Under the pieces are notes generated by a model. It made no database searches and was not told where the DNA came from. It was given only the letters and a program-made list of their open reading frames with translations. DNA of 64,000 nucleotides from Dichotomocladium elegans (taxonomy: Eukaryota > Mucoromycota > Mucoromycetes > Mucorales > Lichtheimiaceae). Location of the stretch: contig JAIXMN010000009.1 in NCBI GenBank assembly GCA_025716815.1, forward strand, positions 1 to 64,000. Reading direction: 5' to 3'. Within the stretch, counting starts at the first letter, position 1; every line of letters begins with the position of its first letter. Positions 57,712 to 64,000 of this stretch are shown piece after piece. The position numbers and the translations under genes were made by a program.

Positions 57712-58642
57712 CTAACCGTCTTTCGATTGCTCCTCGGGATTGACTGCTGTCCTGCCTCGCCAGCGTCGCTGCAGCAGAGCCATTGCAAAATACACAATGA
57801 GTAACAGACTAAACACCTGCAGAAAAAGTGTGTTCGGCTCCTCATCCTTCTCAACAGGTTGCGAGGCAATCAACGTAACCTCTGGAAGCATCGGTGCTAC
57901 TGGGGTTGTTGCAGCAGCGGCTGCTGTGGATTCCGGTAACACCTTATGTACTTTGAACTGGCCCTCCGGGAGAATATGATAATTGTCATAGTCCAACTGT
58001 AAGCGGGGGGGGGGAGGGACGAATTATGTATGAGTGCTATAGAATATGTGCACGCTCGCATACTATATATATATATATCTTTCTTTTCCCACTACTTACC
58101 ACAACCATGACTTGTGCAAAGAAGTCTGAGGACAGTGAATCATAAACGTCTTGTGTGGCCGATGACCAGTACAATTCCACCGGCCAATTTTTCAACTTCG
58201 CATCCACATGTCCAATATTTCCTGCCCAGCCTTCTTCCCGATCAGTCTCTTCTTCGCATACCACCGGGCCGTACTCGTCCAGGTTGTAATCCACAAATTC
58301 TCCAACCGTCTGGCCCGTCCCATTTTTTACTTGTACCAGCAGGCCCTGGAACGGCCGCCGTCCAGAGATAGTTAATCTTATGGGCCGTGCCGGATCATCC
58401 TGATTAATGTTGACGCTGTAGCATCCTTCGCATTTTGATCGGGACGGGCCATGGCCTATGGTCCCCATCAAATCAAAATTGCACTAGAGGAGAGAGAAGA
58501 TCGCCAATGAGTTCAATGGGCCCTTCCCATGCATTTCTCGTTGCCATCGTATGGCAATGGATCTACTTGCTGTTCCGGGCGCATGAGGATAAGCGAAGGC
58601 TATAGAAAGGAACAACAGAAGATAGGGTATCGGTCGTCTCAT
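57712..58642 (-). CDS. Reeler-domain type I membrane protein
   Basis: Three exons, 58642-58571, 58483-58100 and 57996-57712, give 246 residues: signal peptide (PIPYLLLFLSIAFAYP), a lumenal domain, and one C-terminal membrane span (FLQVFSLLLIVYFAMALL) followed by a short basic tail. The lumenal part (CEGCYSVNINQ...FQGLLVQVKNGTGQTVGEFV...NWPVELYWSS...FFAQVMV) follows the Reeler pattern of reelin and ferric-chelate-reductase-1-like proteins. Role unknown. The first intron can be read as GC-AG (58570-58484, donor GCAAGT) or as GT-AG with donor at 58569-58566 region and an acceptor at about 58455. Both keep the frame and differ by about ten residues. A (CAG)n run lies just upstream of the ATG in the transcript. 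Confidence 0.65.
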
Positions 58643-58662
58643 CGTTTCACGGGGCGATAGTG

Positions 58663-58666
58663 GATT

Positions 58667-58692
<26 letters not shown>
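58663..58692. repeat. (CTG)n microsatellite in the Reeler-gene leader
   Basis: About nine CTG units (CAG in the transcript) 20-50 nt upstream of the Reeler-like ATG, probably in its 5' UTR. Confidence 0.75.
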
Positions 58693-58697
<5 letters not shown>

Positions 58698-58838
58698 GCT
58701 TTAAATATTAAAAATTGTACAGTTGAGAAAGGAAAGGTTGAATTTCGTGGCATGGTTTTTCTTATTATTATTAAAAAAATGATGGCCGGAGACAGTAATG
58801 GCTGCACACTCATCATATCACAGATGCATTCTAAGATG

Positions 58839-60514
58839 TTATTGCAGGCCCATCCGACCCTTTTCGCTCTCCAACCGAGAATAAAGGAGATACAGCGCCA
58901 TCTGGTTGCTTTCGGGCGTTCCGGTAATCGTGACTAATCGCTCATTTGTATTTCCATGGGGATCTGCGATTTTGATGTGGCTGCCGCTGAGCTGTCGAAT
59001 CTCGTTTATCTTACTGCCACCTTTACCGATAATGCATCCGACCTATCAACGTAATAAGGTTATTAGGCCTATGCTGAAATCGACACAACGGTACCATCAT
59101 CATCCTCTTTACCATCTCATTGGGAATAAAAATTTGCTGTGCCTGGGAAGCACCCATCATGCCGCTCATTCCATAATCGCTTTGGCGGCCCGTGGCGCCC
59201 GGTGGCATTGAGGCATATGCTGCAGCGGCCTGTGCTTGGGCATAATAGTACTGTGAGTTGGCGGCCCCCATCCCAGACATACCTCCCATGGGGTCCATCA
59301 TGCCCGCAGCATTGTATGGGCTCATGCCTGACGGTACCCCCACTGAGGATGGGCCACCTACACCACTGCCACTCACACCGGCCCCCGATGCGGCGCTAGA
59401 AGGCCATGCTTTGCCATTATACCCACGTACAGACATGTTAACGACGCCAGCCTGGGGTTGAGGGCGATATCGGATGGTACTGTCAGTTGCTCCAGGTCGC
59501 TCGGGGTAGTCGGCAAGAATCGCGCTGATCTGGTAGATTGCCGATTGGACACCCTCTGTCGTGCCTGCAATCGTCACCGTCCGCTCAGTCGACATGGGTA
59601 ACGGCTCCTCAGACGCATTTACACGTGCATGGCTCTGCTCTTGAATAGATCGGATGACACTTCCGCCACGTCCAATGAGTGTGCCCATTCGGTTGTCGCC
59701 CACCAGTAAACGAATAGTCAACACGGGCTCCTGTCCATCTTCAGGTGGGGGCATCTCTGACAGGATCTTTTCCGCCACGAGCGCATAAGCCTAATCCACG
59801 GTTTCGTTCAATATTCACACTCCACAGGATACCAGCGATATAATCTCTTACCTTTGCGACCGCCAGTGCTGAACCCGATACGGTCAGGATACGTTCGTAT
59901 GCACCAGGAATAATATCGGAAATGGTCACGCGTGCGGCAGACAATTCACGAATGTCGCTCACATTCTTGCCGCCACGACCGATGATTACACCGGCATCTT
60001 TTGTGCTTACAAGTGATCGAAGAGAAATACTTGTCTCCGCGGGAGCTGAAGGAGCTGATCCGGCTGTCACTGAGGTGGCCGGTGGTGGTGCTGCCGATGT
60101 CGACGATGCTGTTGGTGCAGCCGCTGTTACTGCTGCCGATGTCGACGCCGCAGCAGAGACTTCGGGTGAGGACGAGTGAATGTTGCTCTTGGTTGCATTA
60201 TCGCTGTCAACGGTTATCTGAACTTCGTCGTCTTCAGATTCTGCATCTTCCTCCCATTTCTTTCGTCGGGCGCGAGACGACGCAGTTGCATCTGCAGCTG
60301 CCTTGTTGCCACGCTTGTCTGCCGACTCATCGCTATCACCGGACCCTGCAAAATGAGGGGCCTTAGTCTCGGGATCTGGTACTGCCTGGCGCTTGTGATG
60401 ACGGTCGTCCTGACCGCTTTGTTCAGCGCCAGACCCTTGATCTTCGTCTTCAAGGCGTGGTCGCTTTGATCTATCGACCGGTGATCCGTTCATATCTGCT
60501 TCTGTTGGCGACAT
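58839..60514 (-). CDS. Three-KH-domain RNA-binding protein (PCBP/PBP2-type)
   Basis: Three exons (60514-59852, 59790-59113, 59042-58839) give 514 residues. The first 150 are disordered and charged, then Ala/Ser/Thr-rich. Three KH domains follow with intact GxxG loops: GVIIGRGGKNVSDIR, GTLIGRGGSVIRSI and GCIIGKGGSKINEIR. The linker between KH2 and KH3 is Gly/Met/Ala-rich with a poly-Ala/Gln stretch (YYYAQAQAAAAYASM). This order fits poly(rC)-binding proteins such as yeast Pbp2 and fission-yeast Rnc1, which regulate mRNA stability and processing. Exon boundaries fall between domains. Confidence 0.9.
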
Positions 60515-61708
60515 ACTAGTACGTTGTCTTGGGAAATAATATCAGTAAGAATACGAAAATGGACAAAGAGGGATACAAAGCCCATGGCACAGACACACAT
60601 GCGTGAGCATAAGTATCTACCTGTCTGCTGAGCTGACGCCGGCCTACCTTATTAATTGCTGTGGTGTGTTTATGGGACTGTCCTAAGGGAAACCAAGGAG
60701 CTAGACATGAGTTCACACATGCAAATAAATACGCGGATGTATAATAAAAAGGTCTACTCACTTGTTTGAAATCAAAAATGCAAAGCGCGTGTCGAGAATG
60801 CAGAGGGATGGAAGTTGTGAGAGTGTGAGAAAAAGAGGAGGTGGTGACTTGTGAAGCTTCTTGCGGGACTAGGGCAGGAGCTTATGGAATAGAAAGAGGA
60901 GGGTGCAGTGAGGATGATTAACTGCTGTTGAATGGAAGATCTGCGTGTGCAAGGGTATCAATGGTTAAGCTATAGCATAGAAAGTTGCTGTGCAATATTC
61001 CAAAATGCCGCATCTACTTTAACTGATCCATGTTTTGCCAATGATGCGTCGGCACGCAAGAGGATCGGCCCAACCATTGGCAAAACTACTATGAATCAAG
61101 AAGCGAATGCGTGAAATGGAAATAGACAAAAGAGACGAAAAACAATACCGTGGAGCAGCTGGACGGGAAGAAGCGATGCGGCCAGCTGTTGAGTGAAATG
61201 TGTGGTTTTTTTTCTTTGTTTTGGTTGGAGGAAAGAAAAAGGGCGCAAAAAGTCGTATTTGCGTTAGTGCGTATGTGCTTAAACGCAATTTATCTTCCCC
61301 ATTCCCAGCTGCGGCTTTTTTTATGAATCCAAACAGGGCCAGCATATCGTGTAGCGTCAGCTGGAGTGATTCTTATGAATCGTACTTATCACAACCATAT
61401 TTGATGGTCAAGGTACTATGGATAACTCGTAGTAAAGTGCGTGGGACGAGCCAACTTGCTCAACAAACGTAATAAATTACTTCTAAATGGGCATATGTCC
61501 TTTGATCACCCCTATTGCTACCACATTAGCATAACTAGCGACATATCAGCATGTCGTGGACGTACTATTACCAATGCAGAAGTCCACATACACAAAAACC
61601 CGCGCCATCTATACGCGCAAGGAAACATATGGATGAAGAAAACAGCTAGCATTCTATTTGTTTCCCAAATTCCACAGTTTTATATGGAGGTGTATCCGCC
61701 TACCCCCT
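60515..61708. other. Upstream region of the KH gene; no further gene seen
   Basis: About 1.2 kb. The proximal 250 nt are likely leader (possible GT-AG leader intron near 60620-60760); the remainder has only short non-homologous frames. Confidence 0.4.
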
Positions 61709-63985
61709 TTATGTCGGTCGTTCAGTCCCATCTCGAGCAGGAAGGGAAACGAGTAACACTTTCTCTTTTCCGATATTTAGGTTCTGCTCTGGAAAAGTCA
61801 GGAGTTTAGGATCGGTGACAGCACGCGACATTGTCTTATTTTGGAGCCGTTTCAGATACTGAGAAGAAGCAAGTGCATGTTTTTTAAACTTCTCAGCAGC
61901 GTTCGGGTACGACTTCTTCAAGCCGCTTAGAGCTCGCTGCTGTTGTTGGTAGTGGAGGTAGCAGTCCAAGTCCATGCTTCCAAACTCAAATTTTTCTGAG
62001 GTTGCTATATGTATACATCACCATGAGTGCTTGCTTCTCTTCGAAGTTGAGTAATATTGATATCACCTAGACAACGGGAAGAAAGACCTCGGGACTTGGG
62101 GATGTTCATGGCGGTGGTTGAAAACGCGAGATGGATGGGCGACTGCAAAACTGGTGAGGAAAAAAGGTCACGTCTACTGACGGATAAAATCTGAGATGAC
62201 TGACAGCGGCTGATCCACCCTCGTACTCTGTGAAACGCCGAGGGCTGCTTTTGAGGCAGCGGAGTGCCGACGTGGACCATGCCAAGGCTCATGCTGGGTG
62301 CAATAAGTTGGCAACTTGGCGTAATGGCTGTTCCGTAATCACCCGGTGGTGGGTCCAAAGAGACGGGATGGGCTAACACGACAGGAATTTCTATCACTGC
62401 GTCCACGCTATAGATCCGAATAAACTTCATTAACTTATCACCTTTTTAAAGTAGGGCATAAAACCTTGCTAACCTGCATCTGGTAGATGACATGACTGAA
62501 AGTCTGATGGAATAGGATTCGTCAATCAACTTATGACTGCAGGCGGTAAAACGGTCTCTCTGTAAATACAAACGCAACGGTTAGTCACACACACCCACAT
62601 ATATATATATTATGTCAATTAGTACACTTCCCGGAGACTGAAGGGTCATGACTGCCTGATCGTTCATACCAGGCTCAATAGGCAAGATCCATCCCATACT
62701 TGAGGCCAGGACCTCAGACACAGTTTCAAGTATGGAAGTAACTGGCCTCAGGCCAAAGCTGCCCTCTAGGCCAGTCTGGGAAAATGTGTTTTGTCGACGC
62801 AAAAGTTCAAGTTTGATGTCAGAGACTGTGTCCTTTGATGTGTTGACAAGCTCGAGATGGACGTATATGGGTGCATCTGTCACCCACAGGGATCGCGCCA
62901 AGTTCAAATCGATATGTACGGCATTAGTCGGCGAAGACGGCGAAGCCCAAATGTGCTGTGTTCGGCGCACGGGTTGGCACAGGGCGCCATCGGATAGGGG
63001 TCCTGAACGCGAGTTGAGATAGATCTGAATTATATGGTCACTGCAAATCGTTTTTCCTCGTTTCCGCTGCCTCTGACCATTACTGTTCGCGCTGCGGTCT
63101 TGCCACCTCAATTCCATTTTACTGTCCCGTATTTGTTGCGTTAGTAAATTTAAAGGAGAGATGGAAAGGGGCCGGTCAAGAGTGAACAAACTCTAGCCCC
63201 TTCTTTCCGTTTACTACAATCACTTACACCTGCAGCTGATACCGCACGGACCCTTTCTTGTCCTGGTAACTCCCTCCGACTTCTTCAGGCAACTTATTAA
63301 CAAAGGGAACGACGAATTTACCATCGTTTCTAAACATCGCAACAAATTCGGCACCGGTAAGGCTCAATATAGGGCGGTCTAAAAACTGAAATGTATGCGT
63401 TTCAGGTCGGAAGCGGCCCGGTTCGACAACACCTAACCATTTCTTTAGATATGTTCCGATTGCTTGGCCTTCTTCCTTACTTTCGACGCCTCGTAAATGG
63501 ATCACAAAACTATGGAAGCTTTCCAGAAGATCTGGCCGTGAAAGGCCTGCAGGAAAGTCAACGACAACCGTGCCATCCAATTTCCCTCCTGTGACAAAGT
63601 GCGGCGACTTGAGACAAATTAGCACGTCCCTGCGGTGCAGATTGGCCAATGCGCTGTAACTGTGATCCTGCACTACTCGTGCAGATATCTCCGAGGATGA
63701 AGATATCAGAGTTTTTGATGTAGAAGTCGTTTTGACAAATCGCTTAACGATGGTTGCCGGCGATGTGTGCGGCAGCGGCTTTCGATGGCTAGGGTTTTGA
63801 TTTGTTGCTAACAAGGACGACAGTGTGCGATGTTCCGGTTCAGTAATTGAAGTGGGCAATGCAGTAAGAGCAGTAGTAGTAGTAGCATCGATATCATCTG
63901 AGCCTGGAAAGAGTTTTGGAGACGTGAAGAGGAGAGGAACAGCGTATTTATGGTTCCTGTTTCTTCTGTTTCTGACTGTAGGCAT
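61709..63985 (-). CDS. Arrestin-domain protein (fungal ART-like)
   Basis: Exons 63985-63230, 63192-62628, 62557-62538 (20 nt), 62503-62474 and 62433 onward join in frame; the last junction, into the final exon that ends at 61709, is uncertain (donor near 62075 or 62023, acceptor near 61997). The N-terminal arrestin half has VLICLKSPHFVTGGKLDGTV, FHSFVIHLRGVE and LPEEVGGSYQDKKGSVRYQL. The C-terminal half has LWVTDAPIYVHLELVN, TVLPPA-TFSHVIYQMQ rebuilt by splicing, and IRIYSVDAVIEIPVVLAHP. Such proteins are adaptors for ubiquitin ligases acting on plasma-membrane transporters. A PPPG motif follows, but no canonical PPxY was seen. A Thr-rich low-complexity run sits at about residues 34-42. Confidence 0.7.
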
Positions 63986-64000
63986 GACATGGAACTTTGA

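Noticed and set aside
58484..58570. Firm claim of a third GC-AG intron in the Reeler-like gene
   Set aside because: A GT-AG alternative with an acceptor about 30 nt downstream also keeps the frame, so it is reported only as ambiguous.
1..64000. CRISPR arrays, rRNA or tRNA genes
   Set aside because: No regularly spaced repeats, no rRNA-like blocks and no convincing cloverleaf with a GGTTCGA-type B box were seen; a tRNAscan-SE run would settle the tRNA question.

Overview
The window looks like nuclear DNA of an early-diverging (Mucoromycota, probably Mucorales-type) fungus. Genes lie on both strands about 0.3-2 kb apart. Most carry several short introns (about 45-75 nt), almost all GT...AG with a CTNAC-like branch region. 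The lactate dehydrogenase resembles Rhizopus LdhA as I recall it. The gene set includes families that are sparse or absent in yeasts as far as I know: a Rab32-type GTPase, a ZZZ3-like Myb/ZZ protein and a neprilysin-type M13 protease. No species can be named from the sequence alone. Exon boundaries were derived by hand from reading-frame continuity and family motifs. The summed exon lengths are multiples of three in every full model given.

Layout, left to right. 1-2.7 kb: end of a coiled-coil gene, then a transposon graveyard (chromodomain Ty3/gypsy end with its LTR, and a Tc1/mariner remnant). 3.4-11.2 kb: perilipin-like protein, a possible SMC5/6-cofactor (CANIN/SLF2-like) gene, Rab32-like GTPase, GPATCH11-like protein and ribosomal protein uL6. 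11.5-14.4 kb: a dispersed repeat and a decayed Helitron helicase with a candidate CTAG terminus. 14.5-20.1 kb: ZZZ3-like gene, a doubtful membrane protein, a TA-flanked MITE, a GNAT acetyltransferase and an Mnn9/Anp1-family glycosyltransferase. 21-25 kb: a small orphan gene and a secreted M13 metalloprotease. 25-29.7 kb: gene-poor, with only a second small MITE and ribosomal protein eS28. 29.7-32 kb: AGGF1-like FHA/G-patch protein and an orphan secreted protein. 33.6-44.5 kb: neutral trehalase, D-amino-acid oxidase, a two-half membrane-anchored amidohydrolase and an MIT-domain protein. 44.5-46.9 kb: gene-poor, with the second copy of the dispersed repeat in opposite orientation. 46.9-64 kb: VAC14, mitochondrial ATPase inhibitor IF1, a small UBP-type zinc finger protein, SUB2/UAP56, a weak small ORF, L-lactate dehydrogenase, a Reeler-like membrane protein, a three-KH RNA-binding protein and an arrestin-domain protein.

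Functionally this is ordinary chromosomal housekeeping and metabolic content: translation, RNA processing and export, vesicle and endolysosome biology, and trehalose, lactate and D-amino-acid metabolism. No operon-like or biosynthetic cluster is visible. The oddities are at the level of gene structure (GC-AG introns, an exon made only of the start codon, 17- and 20-nt exons), of protein motifs (paired cysteine loss in the M13 protease, a lost DxD aspartate in the glycosyltransferase, a likely non-catalytic second half in the amidohydrolase) and of the mobile elements. I did not find a convincing wholly new biological system; the dispersed repeat pair with a promoter-like segment and a strong hairpin is the least explained element.
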